Origin: Microlunatus sp. Gsoil 973
GTDB taxonomy: Bacteria; Actinomycetota; Actinomycetes; Propionibacteriales; Propionibacteriaceae
DNA length: 64,000 bases
Assembly (NCBI RefSeq): GCF_009707365.1
Contig: NZ_CP046122.1
Span: 1,178,001 to 1,242,000, forward strand
Direction: 5' to 3'
The notes below the pieces were generated by a model that worked only from the letters and a program-made list of their open reading frames with translations, did no database searches and was not told where the DNA came from. Position 1 is the first letter of the stretch. Every line of letters starts with the position of its first letter. Position numbers and translations under genes: made by a program. This document shows positions 50,901 through 61,245 of this stretch, piece by piece.

Positions 50901-52437
50901 TCTCAAGCAACTGATCCACGACCTGAAGTGCGCCAATCCGCAGGCCAGGATCCACGTCAAGCTGGTCGGTGAGGTCGGCGTCGGCACGGTCGCAGCCGGA
51001 GTGTCCAAGGCCAAGGCGGATGTGGTGCTGATCTCCGGACACGACGGTGGCACCGGAGCCGCGCCGCTGACCTCGCTGAAGCATGCCGGCGGTCCGTGGG
51101 AACTCGGCCTGGCCGAGGCGCAGCAGACTCTGTTGATCAACGGGCTGCGGGACCGGATAGTGGTTCAGGTCGACGGTCAGCTGAAGACCGGTCGGGATGT
51201 CGTGATCGCCGCCCTGCTGGGTGCCGAGGAGTTCGGCTTCGCGACGGCGCCGCTGGTGGTCGAGGGATGCGTGATGATGCGGGTCTGCCACCTCGACACC
51301 TGTCCGGTGGGCGTGGCAACCCAGAACCCCGAGCTGCGAAAGAAGTACACCGGCAAGCCGGAGTTCGTGGTCAACTTCTTCGAGTTCATCGCCCAGGAGG
51401 TCCGGGAATACCTTGCACCATTGGGTTTCCGGACCCTCGACGAGGCCATCGGACATGTCGACGCCCTCGACGTACGGCCCGCGGTCGATCACTGGAAGGC
51501 CAGGGGCCTTGACCTGTCGCCGATCCTGTACCGGCCGGAGTTGCCGGAGGGTGCCCCGCTGAAGAACGTGGCCAAGCAGGATCACGGACTTCTGGAGAAG
51601 CTTGACCAGGAGCTGATCAGGATCTGCGCCGACGCGATCGAACGCGGCGAGCCGGTCCGCGCCCAGCTCAAGATCAGGAACGTCGACCGGACGGCCGGAA
51701 CGCTGCTCGGGCACGAGGTCACCAAGGCCACCGAAGGTAAGGGTCTGCCGGACGGGACCATCGACCTCACCCTGACCGGGTCGGCCGGGCAGAGCTTCGG
51801 CGCGTTCGTCCCGGCCGGTATCACGCTGCGGCTCGAGGGCGACAGCAACGACTACCTCGGCAAGGGTCTGTCCGGTGGCCGGATCGTCGTCCGACCCAGC
51901 CGTGATGCGGCTTTCGTCGCCGAGCAGCAGATCATCGCGGGCAACGTGATCGGCTACGGCGCGACCTCGGGCGAGATCTTTCTCCGCGGGCAGGTCGGTG
52001 AACGGTTCTGCGTCCGGAACTCCGGTGCCACCGCCGTCGTCGAGGGCGTGGGTGATCACGGTTGTGAGTACATGACCGGGGGCACCGTCGTTGTGCTCGG
52101 CGCAACCGGCCGGAACTTCGCGGCCGGCATGTCGGGCGGGGTGGCGTACGTTCTCGATCTTGATCGGGAGCTGCTGAACACCGAGCTGGTCGATCCGGTG
52201 AAGCTGTCCGAGGCCGATCGTGATCAGCTCAAGGCGTTGATCATCCGGCATCAGGAGGAGACCGGATCCGAGGTGGCCGAGCGGTTGCTGGCCGACTGGG
52301 GCATGGCCTCCACCCGCTTCACCAAGGTGCTGCCCCGCGACTACGCCCGGGTGCTTGCCGCCCGCGAACAGGCGAAAGCCGAGGGTCTCGACGACGCGAC
52401 CACCACCGAACGGATGATGCATGCGGCGAACGGCTGA
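47911..52437 (+). CDS. gltB: Glutamate synthase large subunit (GltB)
   Basis: Glutamine + 2-oxoglutarate to two glutamate. 1508 residues from ATG 47911 (GGGAGAAGC upstream), which leaves a 21-residue pro-peptide before the N-terminal nucleophile C22 ([15 protein letters not shown]). Glutaminase domain; central and FMN-binding domain ([31 protein letters not shown]); 3Fe-4S motif about residues 1118-1130 ([13 protein letters not shown]); GXGXG C-terminal domain ([13 protein letters not shown] onward). Operon with gltD. Confidence 0.97.
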   Translation: MTAGSLPRAQGVYDPAFEHDACGVAFVATLTGVPSHAIVQQGLEALRNLDHRGATGADEAAGDGAGILIQVPDEFLRAVNSFELPPAGEYAIGTAFLPTEDDQAAKARTAIEEIAVEEGLRVLGWRELRIDASGLSPVSLNVMPRFEQVVVTAEAGGVTGLELERLAYCLRRRSEHEIGIYFPSLSSRTIVYKGMLTTEQLGQIFPELGDPRVASALAVVHSRFSTNTFPAWELAHPYRMVAHNGEINTIKGNRNWMRAREALLRSDVIPGDLERLFPICTPSYSDSASFDEVVELLHLAGRSLPHAIQMLIPEAWENNPRMDRKLREFYEFHACLMEPWDGPAAVVFTDGTQVGAVLDRNGLRPGRYWVTDDDLVVLASEAGVLDIPDHKIISKGRLQPGRMFLADLDQHRIISDEEIKKDLASAQPYGEWLLAGRLKLSDLPDREHTIHTHASVTRRQQVFGYTEEELRMILAPMAAKGSEPIGSMGTDTPVAALSDRPRMIFDYFSQLFAQVTNPPLDAIREELVTSLHNTIGPEQNLLAPGPASCRRLVLNFPVLDNDSLAKINHINRRGDLPGYATHVVRGLYNVHGGAAALEARLDQLMTEVSEAIADGARTIILSDRHSNAELAPIPSLLLTAAIHHHLVREKARTQVGLIVEAADVREVHHVALLIGYGAAAVNPYLAIETVEDLALSGVYLDTPPEKAVQNVIKALGKGVLKVMSKIGVSTVASYTGAQIFEALGLSQELVDRYFTGTTSKLGGIGLAEIADEIRSRHAKAYPSDGIPLAHRSLDIGGEYQWRREGEPHLFDPETVFRLQHSTRSGRYDIFKQYTQRVDDQSEHLMTLRGLLRFTGHRSPIPIEEVEPVSEIVKRFSTGAMSYGSISREAHETLAIAMNRLGGKSNTGEGGEDLDRLYDPERRSAIKQVASGRFGVTSAYLTQADDIQIKMAQGAKPGEGGQLPGNKVYPWVAGTRHSTPGVGLISPPPHHDIYSIEDLKQLIHDLKCANPQARIHVKLVGEVGVGTVAAGVSKAKADVVLISGHDGGTGAAPLTSLKHAGGPWELGLAEAQQTLLINGLRDRIVVQVDGQLKTGRDVVIAALLGAEEFGFATAPLVVEGCVMMRVCHLDTCPVGVATQNPELRKKYTGKPEFVVNFFEFIAQEVREYLAPLGFRTLDEAIGHVDALDVRPAVDHWKARGLDLSPILYRPELPEGAPLKNVAKQDHGLLEKLDQELIRICADAIERGEPVRAQLKIRNVDRTAGTLLGHEVTKATEGKGLPDGTIDLTLTGSAGQSFGAFVPAGITLRLEGDSNDYLGKGLSGGRIVVRPSRDAAFVAEQQIIAGNVIGYGATSGEIFLRGQVGERFCVRNSGATAVVEGVGDHGCEYMTGGTVVVLGATGRNFAAGMSGGVAYVLDLDRELLNTELVDPVKLSEADRDQLKALIIRHQEETGSEVAERLLADWGMASTRFTKVLPRDYARVLAAREQAKAEGLDDATTTERMMHAANG

Positions 52438-52478
52438 CGTGATGCGTCGGTTCAGTCCTGATCGATTGGAGGGGCCCC

Positions 52479-53942
52479 ATGGCTGATCCCAGGGGTTTCA
52501 TGAAGACACCGCGACAGTCGGCGAAACGGCGGCCTGTCGAGGAGCGGGTGCACGACTGGAAAGAGGTCTATCCCGGGACTCCAGGGCGGGCGCTGCTGCC
52601 GATCATCTCCGAGCAGGCCGGACGCTGCATGGACTGCGGCATCCCGTTCTGTCACACCGGGTGTCCGTTGGGCAACCTGATCCCGGAGTGGAACGACCTG
52701 GTCTGGCGGGGCGACTGGGAGGCGGCGCTGGAACGGCTGCACGCCACCAACAACTTCCCGGAGTTCACCGGCCGGCTCTGCCCGGCGCCGTGTGAGGACG
52801 CCTGTGTCGTGGCGATCGCCGACGATGCCGTGACGATCAAGAACGTCGAGGTGTCGATCATCGACAAGGCGTGGGACGAGCGCCGGGTGCTGCCCCAGCA
52901 GACCGAGTGGCACACCGGCAGCACGGTCGCGGTGATCGGTTCCGGTCCGGCGGGTCTGGCCGCGGCCCAGCAGTTGACCCGCGCCGGGCACACGGTCGCG
53001 GTCCTGGAACGCGACGACAAGATCGGCGGGCTGCTCCGCTACGGCATTCCCGAATACAAGATGGAGAAGTCGGTGCTGGATCGCCGGCTCGACCAGATGC
53101 GCGAGGAGGGCACCCACTTCAAGACCAACACCGAGGTCGGCAGGGACATCACCGGTCAGGCGTTGCGGGCGCGGTTCGACGCCGTGATCGTGGCCACCGG
53201 CGCAACGGTGCCGCGGGAGCTCGAGGTGCCGGGCGGTGACCTGGCCGGGGTCCACCACGCGATGGAATACCTGACCCAGGCCAATCGGACCGCGGCCGGT
53301 GAGTCGGTAGCGGACCAGATCCTTGCAACCGGCAAGAACGTGATCATCATCGGCGGCGGAGACACCGGCAACGACTGCCTGGGTACGGCGATCCGGCAGG
53401 GTGCGAAGTCGATCATGCAGCTGGAGCACAACGTCGAGCCGCCGGTGATGCGGCCACCGCACGAGCCGTGGCCGACCTACCCGCGGATCCTGCGCACCTC
53501 CCCGGCCAATGAGGAGGGCGGCATGCGGATCTTCAAATCCTCGACGATCGAGGTCCTCGGCGACGACTCCGGCAAGGTGACCGGCGTGAAGATCATCGAG
53601 GTCTTCCGGGAGAACGGTGTGAACACCGCCATCGAGGGCAGCGAACAGATCCTGCCGGCCGACCTGGTGCTGCTGGCGATGGGCTACCTGGGTCCCGAAC
53701 CCGAGCTCATGGAGCAACTGGGCGTACCAACCGACAGCCGCACCCGGGCGGTACGCCATCCCGACTACTCGACCGCCGTCGACGGTGTCTTCGTCTGCGG
53801 CGATGCCGGTCGCGGCCAGTCGCTGATCGTCTGGGCGATCGCCGAGGGGCGTGCCTGCGCTGCAACGGTGGACAAGTACCTGTCGGGTGTCACCAAGCTG
53901 CCCCAGCCGGTCGCGGCGACCGCCCAACCGATCGGGCGCTGA
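52479..53942 (+). CDS. gltD: Glutamate synthase small subunit (GltD)
   Basis: NADPH-oxidising subunit that feeds electrons to GltB. 487 residues; N-terminal Cys clusters for 4Fe-4S centres (RCMDCGIPFCHTGCPLGN, CPAPCEDACVV), FAD site VAVIGSGPAGLAAAQQL and NADPH site VIIIGGGDTGNDCLG. TTGGAGG precedes ATG 52479. Lies 41 nt after gltB. Confidence 0.97.
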   Translation: MADPRGFMKTPRQSAKRRPVEERVHDWKEVYPGTPGRALLPIISEQAGRCMDCGIPFCHTGCPLGNLIPEWNDLVWRGDWEAALERLHATNNFPEFTGRLCPAPCEDACVVAIADDAVTIKNVEVSIIDKAWDERRVLPQQTEWHTGSTVAVIGSGPAGLAAAQQLTRAGHTVAVLERDDKIGGLLRYGIPEYKMEKSVLDRRLDQMREEGTHFKTNTEVGRDITGQALRARFDAVIVATGATVPRELEVPGGDLAGVHHAMEYLTQANRTAAGESVADQILATGKNVIIIGGGDTGNDCLGTAIRQGAKSIMQLEHNVEPPVMRPPHEPWPTYPRILRTSPANEEGGMRIFKSSTIEVLGDDSGKVTGVKIIEVFRENGVNTAIEGSEQILPADLVLLAMGYLGPEPELMEQLGVPTDSRTRAVRHPDYSTAVDGVFVCGDAGRGQSLIVWAIAEGRACAATVDKYLSGVTKLPQPVAATAQPIGR

Positions 53943-53949
53943 TCGCGGG

Positions 53950-55119
53950 TCAGACCCGGGCGGTCGCGCGGGCCTCGGCCTTTGACCCGCGGATCCACGG
54001 CAGCCCGCCCGGTCTGCGGGCCTCGAAGCGGAGGCCGCCGACGGTTGATCGACAGATCAGCTCCTTGATGATCGCCCCGGCACGACCGGGCACGACCGCG
54101 CCGCGCGGGCTGTCGTCGATACGGGACAGCTGCACCACGCCCCGGTCCCGGCCGAGGGAGATGCAGGTGGCCAGGAATCCCTGGTCGACCGCATCAGGCC
54201 GGCGGCCGTCGAGCCGACTGAGCACTGTCCGCGCCGCCTGCAGGCCGAGCGGGATGGCGGCCTGGCAGCTCATCCGCAACGGCAGCCCGTCCGGCGCGGC
54301 ACTGTCGCCGGCGGCAACGATCCGCGGATCGTCGACGCTGGTCAGGGTCCGGTCGGTGATCAGCCGGCCGGCGGGGTCGGTCGCGAGTCCGCTGCGTCGG
54401 GCCAGGTCGGGGATGCCGAAGCCGGCCGCCCAGATCGTCAGAGCGCTGCGGATCGAGGTCTGATCGGAGAGCAGCACCCGGTCCGAAGCGACCTCGACCA
54501 CCGACACACCGCCTCGCTGATCGACACCCAGTGCGGCCAGCTGGCGACCCACCTCCTGTCGAGCCTTCTCGCTCAATGACGGCAGATGGGCCCGTCCGGT
54601 GACCAGGGCGACGTGCCGACCGGCACCGGCGAGCTCGGCGGCCGTCTCGATCGCGGTGAGCCCGCCACCGACAACCACCAGCGGAGCATCGGCGGGCAGG
54701 TCCCGGACAGCGGCCCGGAGCCGGACGGCGTGGTCGTACTCGGCGATCCGCCAGGCATGTTCGGCGGCGCCGGCGACCCCGGCCGCTGTTCCCGCGGTGC
54801 TGCCCACCGCGTACACCAGGTAGTCGTAACCGATCGGATCGCCGGAGGCCAGTTCGACCCTCCGGCCCGCCGTGTCGATCCGGGTCGCGGTGTCGACCAC
54901 CAGCCGTACGCCGTCGGCCAGCAGGCCGCCGAAATCGGCCGTCGCGGCCCCGGAATCGGCGACCAACTGGTGCAGCCGGATCCGCTCGACGAACTGCGGG
55001 CGGGGATTGACGAGGGTGACCTCGACATCACGCCGGGAACGCAGCCGGTTGGCGGCCGCCGTACCGGCGTAGCCGCCGCCGATGACGACAACGCGATGGG
55101 AGGTTTTCAGGCTTGGCAT
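53950..55119 (-). CDS. FAD-dependent pyridine nucleotide-disulfide-type oxidoreductase (NDH-2/AIF-like)
   Basis: 389 residues: FAD motif VVVIGGGYAGTAAANRLRSR at the N-terminus, NAD(P) motif LVVVGGGLTAIETAAELAGA, and the second FAD motif DDPRIVAAGDSAAP. Overall layout fits single-subunit NADH:quinone or related flavin dehydrogenases; no membrane tail is obvious. The electron acceptor is unknown. ATG 55119 has AGGAG 7 nt upstream. Confidence 0.85.
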   Translation of the reverse strand: MPSLKTSHRVVVIGGGYAGTAAANRLRSRRDVEVTLVNPRPQFVERIRLHQLVADSGAATADFGGLLADGVRLVVDTATRIDTAGRRVELASGDPIGYDYLVYAVGSTAGTAAGVAGAAEHAWRIAEYDHAVRLRAAVRDLPADAPLVVVGGGLTAIETAAELAGAGRHVALVTGRAHLPSLSEKARQEVGRQLAALGVDQRGGVSVVEVASDRVLLSDQTSIRSALTIWAAGFGIPDLARRSGLATDPAGRLITDRTLTSVDDPRIVAAGDSAAPDGLPLRMSCQAAIPLGLQAARTVLSRLDGRRPDAVDQGFLATCISLGRDRGVVQLSRIDDSPRGAVVPGRAGAIIKELICRSTVGGLRFEARRPGGLPWIRGSKAEARATARV

Positions 55120-55179
55120 CGATCACTCCTGGTGATTGGCAAGGACAGTTCCGTCCCCTAGACGCCGCCGGTCGGTCCC

Positions 55180-55249
55180 CTGTGACGTCCAGCCTGTGAC
55201 GTCCAGCCTGTGACGTCTGGCCCGTGACGTCTGGCCCGTGACGTCAGCG
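55180..55249. repeat. 14-bp tandem repeat with TGACGTC core
   Basis: Five direct copies, the first two CTGTGACGTCCAGC, then CTGTGACGTCTGGC, CCGTGACGTCTGGC and CCGTGACGTCAGCG. Each contains the palindrome GACGTC. The last copy includes the adh stop codon. Confidence 0.9.
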
Positions 55250-56287
55250 CAGGGTGTCGATGTCGATCACGAATCGGTAGCGGACGTCGGAGGCCAGCAC
55301 TCGCTCGTACGCCTCGTTGATCTTGTCCGCGCCGATCGTCTCGATGTCGGCGGCCAGCCCGTGTTCGGCGCAGAAGTCGAGCATCTCCTGGGTCTCGGCG
55401 ATGCCGCCGATGTTCGACCCGGCGAACGACGCACGGCTGTTCATCAGCGCGAACGCCTGGACCGGCAGCGGCTGCGGCGGAGCGCCGACGATGACCAGCG
55501 TGCCGTTCAGCCGAAGCAGGCCGAGGAACGCGTTGATGTCGACCGGTGCGCTGACGGTGTTGATGATCAGATCGAAGCTGTGGCTCAGCTTGTCGAAGGT
55601 GTCCGGATCGCTGGTCGCGTAGTAGGCCTTGGCGCCCAGCCGGAGTCCGTCCTCCTGCTTCTTCAACGACTGGGACAACACGGTGACCTCGGCACCCATC
55701 GCGGCGGCCAGCTTGACGGCCATGTGCCCGAGCCCGCCCAGCCCGATCACCGCGACCTTCTTGCCCGGACCGGCACCCCAGTGCCGCAGCGGAGAATAGG
55801 TGGTGATGCCGGCGCACAGCAGCGGTGCGGCCGCCGCGGGATCGATGCGGTCGGGGATTCGCAGCACGAAGTCCTCGACCACGACGACCTGGGTGCTGTA
55901 GCCGCCCTGGGTGACGGTGCCGTCCCGGTCGATGGAGGCGTACGTGCCGACATTGCCCTGCAGACAGTGCTGTTCCTCACCGGCCAAGCAGTTCTCGCAT
56001 TCACCGCAGGAATTGACCATGCAGCCGACGCCGACCCGGTCGCCGACCCGGTGTCTGGTCACCTCAGAGCCGACCGCAGCGACCGTTCCGACGATCTCGT
56101 GGCCGGGAACCAGCGGATAGGGGATGTCGCCCCACTCGCCCCGGACGGTGTGGATGTCGGAGTGGCAGATGCCGCAGTAGGCGATGTCGATCAGGACGTC
56201 CTTCGGCCCGATCTTGCGGCGCTCGATGGTGATCTTGGAGAGGGGCTCGGTGGCCGAGGGTGCAGCAAACGCGTGTGCGGTGGACAT
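55244..56287 (-). CDS. Zinc-dependent NAD(P) alcohol dehydrogenase
   Basis: 347 residues of medium-chain dehydrogenase. Catalytic Zn ligands C38 ([12 protein letters not shown]) and H63 ([17 protein letters not shown]); structural Zn cysteines in [17 protein letters not shown]; Rossmann motif [13 protein letters not shown]. Resembles AdhC-type cinnamyl/aldehyde reductases; NADPH is likely. ATG 56287 sits 6 nt after TACCGT; an in-frame ATG at 56311 is less likely. Confidence 0.92.
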   Translation of the reverse strand: MSTAHAFAAPSATEPLSKITIERRKIGPKDVLIDIAYCGICHSDIHTVRGEWGDIPYPLVPGHEIVGTVAAVGSEVTRHRVGDRVGVGCMVNSCGECENCLAGEEQHCLQGNVGTYASIDRDGTVTQGGYSTQVVVVEDFVLRIPDRIDPAAAAPLLCAGITTYSPLRHWGAGPGKKVAVIGLGGLGHMAVKLAAAMGAEVTVLSQSLKKQEDGLRLGAKAYYATSDPDTFDKLSHSFDLIINTVSAPVDINAFLGLLRLNGTLVIVGAPPQPLPVQAFALMNSRASFAGSNIGGIAETQEMLDFCAEHGLAADIETIGADKINEAYERVLASDVRYRFVIDIDTLR

Positions 56288-56293
56288 GGTGCA

Positions 56294-56299
56294 ACGGTA
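56294..56299 (-). promoter_or_regulatory. -10 box of leaderless adh
   Basis: TACCGT on the minus strand, 6 nt, then ATG 56287. Confidence 0.45.
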
Positions 56300-56337
56300 G
56301 TGCCTGGCCAACGCTTCGCCGACGCTCGCTCGGGACG

Positions 56338-56352
56338 GTCGGCGGAGCCGAC
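56338..56352. repeat. Short hairpin in the divergent gap
   Basis: GTCGGC-GGA-GCCGAC, 6-bp perfect arms, between adh and the DUF1697 gene. Confidence 0.5.
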
Positions 56353-56378
56353 GAACCCGGACGGTGGAGGATGGGCCT

Positions 56379-56915
56379 GTGACGCCGAAGATGACGACCT
56401 ATGCGGTGCTGCTGCGCGGGATCAACCTGGGCAAGCGCCGGATCCCGATGCCCGAGCTGAAGGCGCTCGCCGTCGACCTCGGGTATCAGGGGGTGAGCAC
56501 CTACATCGCCAGCGGGAACCTGATCCTGTCCACAGACCGGGCGCCGGAGAAGGTGGCGGCCGAACTCGACCGGGCGGTCGCCGACCGCTACGGCTTCGAT
56601 GTCGACTGTGCCGTGCGGAGCGCCGCCGAGTTGTCGGCCGTGGTCGAGCACAATCCGTTCCCCGACGGCGACCCGAAGCAGGTCACCGTTGGGTTCGCCG
56701 ACGGGCCGATCGACAGTGCCGCCTCGGACCGGCTCGCGGCGCTGGCTACGCCGGACGAACGGTTCCGGATCGACGGCAGCGAGGTGTACGTCGACTTCGC
56801 CGGGGGACTGGCGCGCAGCAGGCTGGCGACCCAGCTGGGCAAGGCTGTTGGCCGGCCGCTCACCGCCCGGAACATCCGTACCGTGCAGAAACTGTGCGAA
56901 CTCGCCGGGGGTTGA
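56379..56915 (+). CDS. DUF1697 family protein
   Basis: 178 residues matching DUF1697 ([20 protein letters not shown], then [30 protein letters not shown]). Function unknown. GTG 56379 follows GGAGG; the same bases also read GAGGAT, 6 nt, GTG, which would be a leaderless signal. ATG 56391 is possible. Confidence 0.85.
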   Translation: MTPKMTTYAVLLRGINLGKRRIPMPELKALAVDLGYQGVSTYIASGNLILSTDRAPEKVAAELDRAVADRYGFDVDCAVRSAAELSAVVEHNPFPDGDPKQVTVGFADGPIDSAASDRLAALATPDERFRIDGSEVYVDFAGGLARSRLATQLGKAVGRPLTARNIRTVQKLCELAGG

Positions 56916-57099
56916 TCCGGCGACGGGTGTCGGTCCGGCAAGCGTCGGACCACCCGACTAAGGTTGGCGTCCTAGCTGTCCTTCCCCAACAGCAGCTGAC
57001 CCGCCCGGCCGGTCCGCTCCGGCCACCCGCACGGACGGCGCCGGACGGTTGAACTGGCAGCACGACACGCGATGGATCCTTGGAGGTTGTACGGCTCCC

Positions 57100-60000
57100 A
57101 TGTCACCTTCTGCCGGTCGGGACTCGTTCGTTCATCTGCACGTGCACTCGGAGTACTCGATGCTGGACGGCGCGGCCCGGATCGCGGATCTGATGGACGG
57201 TTGCCAGCAGATGGCGATGCCGGCGATCGGACTGACCGACCACGGCTACCTGTTCGGTGCCCACGAGTTCCATACCGCGGCGACCAGGGTGGGTGTCAAG
57301 CCGATCATCGGCCTCGAGGCGTACGTCACGCCGAAGACCCACCGCAGCGAACGCAAGCGGGTGCGCTGGGGTGACGGAGGCTCCGACGACGTGTCCGGCG
57401 GCGGTGCGTACACCCACATGACGTTGTGGGCCGAGACGACCGAGGGCATGCACAACCTCTTCCGGCTGGGCACCAGATCCTCGACCGAGGGCTACTTCTA
57501 CAAGCCGCGGGCGGACCGGGAACTGCTCAACGAGTACGCCAGGGGCATGATCGCCAGCACCGGCTGCCCGTCGGGTGAGGTGCAGACCTACCTGCGGCTC
57601 GGCAAGTACGACGACGCGTTGGCCAGTGCAGCGGAGTTCCGGGACATCTTCGGCGCCGGCAACTACTACGTCGAGCTGATGGACCATGGTCTGGCCATCG
57701 AACGCCGGGTCCGGGAGGACCTGCTGCGGATCGCCAGGGACCTGAAGCTGCCGCTGGTCGCCACCAACGACCTGCACTACGCCCACGCAGAGGATGCCGA
57801 CGCGCACGAGGTGTTGTTGTGCGTGCAGTCGGGATCGACGATGGCCGACGCCAACCGGTTCAAGCTGGACGGTGGCGGCTACTACCTGAAGTCGCCGGCC
57901 GAGATGCGCGAGCTGTTCCGCGAGCTGCCGGAGGCCTGTGACAGCACGCTGGAGATCGCCGAACGGTGCAACGTCGAGTTCACCCACGGCGAGGGCCGCT
58001 ACATGCCGCGGTATCCGGTGCCCCAGGGCCATGACGAGACCAGTTGGTTCCTGCACGAGGTCGAGGAGGGGCTGAAGTTCCGCTATCCCGAGGGCATCGC
58101 GCCCGAGGTGAGACAGCGGGCCGAATTCGAGTCGGAGGTGATCATCGGCAAAGGCTTCCCGGGCTACTACCTGGTGGTCGCCGACTTCATGCAGTGGGCC
58201 AAGGACCGGGGCATCCGGACCGGTGTCCGGGGGTCGGGTGCAGGCTCGTTGTGCGCCTATGCGATGCGGATCACCGACCTCGATCCGCTGCAGTACAAGC
58301 TGACCTTCGAGCGGTTCCTGAACCCGGAACGGGAGTCGCTGCCCGACTTCGACGTCGACTTCGACGAGCGTCGCCGGGGCGAGGTGATCCGCTACGTCAC
58401 CGAGAAGTACGGCAGCGAGCGGGTCGCCCAGATCGTCACCTACGGCACCATCAAGGCCAAACAGGCGGTCAAGGACGCCTCCCGGGTGCTCGGCTATCCG
58501 TTCGCCGTCGGGGAGAAGCTGACCAAGGCGATGCCGCCGCCGGTGATGGGCAAGGACATCGCGCTGCCGAAGCTGTTCGACAGGAACCACGACCGGTATT
58601 CCGAGGGCGGGGAGTTCCGCGCGCTCTATGAGTCCGACCCCGACGCCAAGAAGGTCGTCGACACCGCGATGGGCATCGAGGGGCTGAAGCGGCAGTGGGG
58701 CGTGCACGCTGCCGGCGTGATCATGTCCAGCGAGCCGTTGATCGACATCGTCCCGCTGATGAGGCGTGAGCAGGACGGCGCGATCATCACCCAGTTCGAC
58801 TACGCCTATGCGCTGGAGCCGCTCGGCCTGGTCAAGATGGACTTCCTCGGCCTACGGAACCTGACCATCCTGGGCGACGCGGTGGAGAACGTGAAGCTCA
58901 ACCGCGGCGTCGACATCGACCTCGACGCGCTGGGCAAGGATCCGACCGACGACGCGACCTACGAGCTGTTGAGCAGCGGCGAGACGCTCGGCGTCTTCCA
59001 GCTGGACGGCGGCGGCGCGCGGTCGCTGCTGAAGATGATGCAGCCCAAGCGCATCCAGGACATCATGGCGACCATTGCCCTCTACCGTCCGGGGCCGATG
59101 GGCATCAACTCCCACGTCAACTACGCGATGCGGCGGCGGGGTGATCAGCCGGTCGTCTATCCGCACGAGGAGGTCATTGACGCCCTCAAGCCGGTCATCG
59201 AGGACAACTACGGTCTGATCGTCTACCAGGAGGACGTCATCGAGGTGGCCCGCCGCCTCGCCGGCTACACCCTGGGCCGTGCGGACATGCTGCGCCGGGC
59301 GATGGGCAAGAAGAAGAAGGCCGTACTGGACGCGGAGTACGAGACCTTCCAGAAGGGGATGAAGGAGCGCGGCTTCTCCGACGCCGCGGTGAAGGCCGTC
59401 TGGGACGCGCTAATGCCGTTCGCCGACTACGGCTTCGGGAAGGCACACGCTGCGGCGTACGGCCTGGTCTCCTACTGGACCGCCTATCTGAAGACCCACT
59501 ACCCGGCCGAGTACATGGCTGCGGTGCTCGAGTCGGTCAAGGACGACAAGGACAAGATCGCCATCTATCTCGGCGAGTGCCGGCGGATGAAGATCAAGGT
59601 GCTGCCGCCCGACGTCAACGAGTCGCAGGCACGCTTCACGCCCGTCGGGTCGGACATCCGCTTCGGACTCACCGCGATCCGCAACGTCGGCGGCAATGTC
59701 GTCGACGGCATCGTCGCGGCCCGCGAACACCACGGCAAGGCGCGGGACTTCCACGCCTTCCTCGACCAGATCCCGCTGGTGGCCTGCAACAAGCGGGTGA
59801 TCGAGTCGTTGATCAAGGCCGGGGCGTTCGATTCGATGGGGCACACCCGCCGCGCCCTGATGAGCATCTACGAGGCCGCCGTCGACGGTGTGATCGATCT
59901 GAAGCGCAACGAGGCCCACGGACAGTCCGACCTGTTCGGTGATCTTGGTGTCGAGTCGTCGCCGGTGTCGGGAACGGTGCCCGACCTGGAGGACTGGGAC

Positions 60001-60630
60001 AAGCGCACCAAGCTGGCCTTCGAACGGGAGATGCTCGGGCTGTACGTCAGTGATCACCCGTTGCAGGGGCTGGAGCACGTCCTGGAACGCGAACGCGATC
60101 TCAGCATCAGCAGCCTGGTCGGCGAGGACGGGCCGCGGGACAGCATGGTGACCATCGCGGGCATGATCACCAGCATCACCCGCAAGACCACCAAGCGTGG
60201 CGACATCTGGGCGGTGATCACCGTCGAGGACCTCGAGGCCTCGATCGAGGTCCTGCTGTTCCCGAAGGCGTACGACCTGGTGTCGACGGTGATCGCTGAG
60301 GACACCGTGGTGCGGGTCAAGGGCCGGGTGCGCGACGACGAGGATTCCATCGCGCTGATCGGCCAGGAGCTGAGCCTGCCCGACGTCTCCGCCGGACCGA
60401 GCGGACCGGTGGTGATCTCGCTGCCGGTCACCCGGTGCACGCCCGCCACGATCGACAAGCTGGCACAGATACTCAAGTCCCATCCCGGGATGACCGAGGT
60501 GCAGCTGAAGCTGAAGGCGCCGAACAAGATCACCACGATGCGGGTGGGCAGTCAGTTCCGGGTCACCTCATCCCAGCCGTTGATGGCCGACCTGAAGGCA
60601 GAACTCGGGCCGTCCTGTCTGGCGGGTTGA
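57100..60630 (+). CDS. dnaE: DNA polymerase III alpha subunit (DnaE)
   Basis: Replicative polymerase, 1176 residues from ATG 57100. PHP domain at the N-terminus (FVHLHVHSEYSMLDGAARIA, then GLTDHGYLFG); catalytic Asp cluster PDFDVDFDERRR (D416, D418, D420); helix-hairpin-helix, then an OB-fold C-terminus (VVISLPVTRCTPATIDKLAQ region). The N-terminal extension in frame upstream (from 57049) lacks homology. A TAAGGT at 56959 may be a -10. Overlaps the next gene by one base. Confidence 0.96.
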   Translation: MSPSAGRDSFVHLHVHSEYSMLDGAARIADLMDGCQQMAMPAIGLTDHGYLFGAHEFHTAATRVGVKPIIGLEAYVTPKTHRSERKRVRWGDGGSDDVSGGGAYTHMTLWAETTEGMHNLFRLGTRSSTEGYFYKPRADRELLNEYARGMIASTGCPSGEVQTYLRLGKYDDALASAAEFRDIFGAGNYYVELMDHGLAIERRVREDLLRIARDLKLPLVATNDLHYAHAEDADAHEVLLCVQSGSTMADANRFKLDGGGYYLKSPAEMRELFRELPEACDSTLEIAERCNVEFTHGEGRYMPRYPVPQGHDETSWFLHEVEEGLKFRYPEGIAPEVRQRAEFESEVIIGKGFPGYYLVVADFMQWAKDRGIRTGVRGSGAGSLCAYAMRITDLDPLQYKLTFERFLNPERESLPDFDVDFDERRRGEVIRYVTEKYGSERVAQIVTYGTIKAKQAVKDASRVLGYPFAVGEKLTKAMPPPVMGKDIALPKLFDRNHDRYSEGGEFRALYESDPDAKKVVDTAMGIEGLKRQWGVHAAGVIMSSEPLIDIVPLMRREQDGAIITQFDYAYALEPLGLVKMDFLGLRNLTILGDAVENVKLNRGVDIDLDALGKDPTDDATYELLSSGETLGVFQLDGGGARSLLKMMQPKRIQDIMATIALYRPGPMGINSHVNYAMRRRGDQPVVYPHEEVIDALKPVIEDNYGLIVYQEDVIEVARRLAGYTLGRADMLRRAMGKKKKAVLDAEYETFQKGMKERGFSDAAVKAVWDALMPFADYGFGKAHAAAYGLVSYWTAYLKTHYPAEYMAAVLESVKDDKDKIAIYLGECRRMKIKVLPPDVNESQARFTPVGSDIRFGLTAIRNVGGNVVDGIVAAREHHGKARDFHAFLDQIPLVACNKRVIESLIKAGAFDSMGHTRRALMSIYEAAVDGVIDLKRNEAHGQSDLFGDLGVESSPVSGTVPDLEDWDKRTKLAFEREMLGLYVSDHPLQGLEHVLERERDLSISSLVGEDGPRDSMVTIAGMITSITRKTTKRGDIWAVITVEDLEASIEVLLFPKAYDLVSTVIAEDTVVRVKGRVRDDEDSIALIGQELSLPDVSAGPSGPVVISLPVTRCTPATIDKLAQILKSHPGMTEVQLKLKAPNKITTMRVGSQFRVTSSQPLMADLKAELGPSCLAG

Positions 60631-61235
60631 TGACGGCACACCAGCGCGGGCCGGTCGCCGGGCTCGGTGACCTGCCGGTCGGACGGGCCGCCGGCTGGTT
60701 GGTCGGCTACCTGCTGTTCGCCGCGCTGATCGGCATCGGCGCCGGTGTGCTGTGGGAGAAGATCGTCCGGCTGCCCGGATACACGGTCGCGGCGAACGGT
60801 ACGGCCTCGACCACCGAGCGCGGCCTGGCCGGCTTCTTCAGTGGCGACGCCTGGTTCTGCTGCATCGGCTTCTTCGTCAGCATCGGGCTGGGCATCATCG
60901 CCTGGAAGTGGTTCGGCAGGCTCGGCTGGCCGGTCGTCGTGGTGGCCATCGTCGGCTCGGTCTGGGCCGCCCTGGTCTGCTGGTGGGTCGGCTACCGGCT
61001 CGGGCCGGGCGACTTCGAGACCCGGCTGGCCGCGGCCGGGCCCGGTGACTTCGTGCCGATCACGCTCACGGTTCGCACCCCGGTGACGTTGCTGGTCTGG
61101 GCGTTCGGGGCGATCATCCCGGTGCTGCTCCGGTCCTCGCTCGGCCGCGACGAGGAAGAGGATCAATTGCCGCCGCGCGCGCCCAGCCGGCGCCGACGCG
61201 ACCGCTCGGCCGGTGAGCAGGCCGGCGGCCGTTAG
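60630..61235 (+). CDS. Four-helix membrane protein, DUF2567-like
   Basis: 201 residues with helices near 23-45, 74-95, 101-122 and 148-168 and a basic Arg-rich tail. Placement after dnaE and the SGDAWFCCIGFFVSIGLGIIA stretch suggest the actinobacterial DUF2567 group; assignment is tentative. Coupled to dnaE (TGATG). Confidence 0.6.
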   Translation: MTAHQRGPVAGLGDLPVGRAAGWLVGYLLFAALIGIGAGVLWEKIVRLPGYTVAANGTASTTERGLAGFFSGDAWFCCIGFFVSIGLGIIAWKWFGRLGWPVVVVAIVGSVWAALVCWWVGYRLGPGDFETRLAAAGPGDFVPITLTVRTPVTLLVWAFGAIIPVLLRSSLGRDEEEDQLPPRAPSRRRRDRSAGEQAGGR

Positions 61236-61238
61236 GCT
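61233..61238 (+). promoter_or_regulatory. -10 box of leaderless OsmC-like gene
   Basis: TAGGCT, 7 nt, then GTG 61246. Confidence 0.5.
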
Positions 61239-61245
61239 CTGCACC

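Noticed and set aside
49318-52422. A 1034-codon open frame antisense to gltB
   Set aside because: GC-rich third positions keep the opposite strand open. The sense strand is a full glutamate synthase, and the antisense product has no recognisable motif.
57103-58707. 534-codon antisense frame across dnaE; similar long frames opposite glgB, glgP, ligA and the ABC genes
   Set aside because: Same GC-frame effect; each lies over a strongly conserved gene on the other strand.
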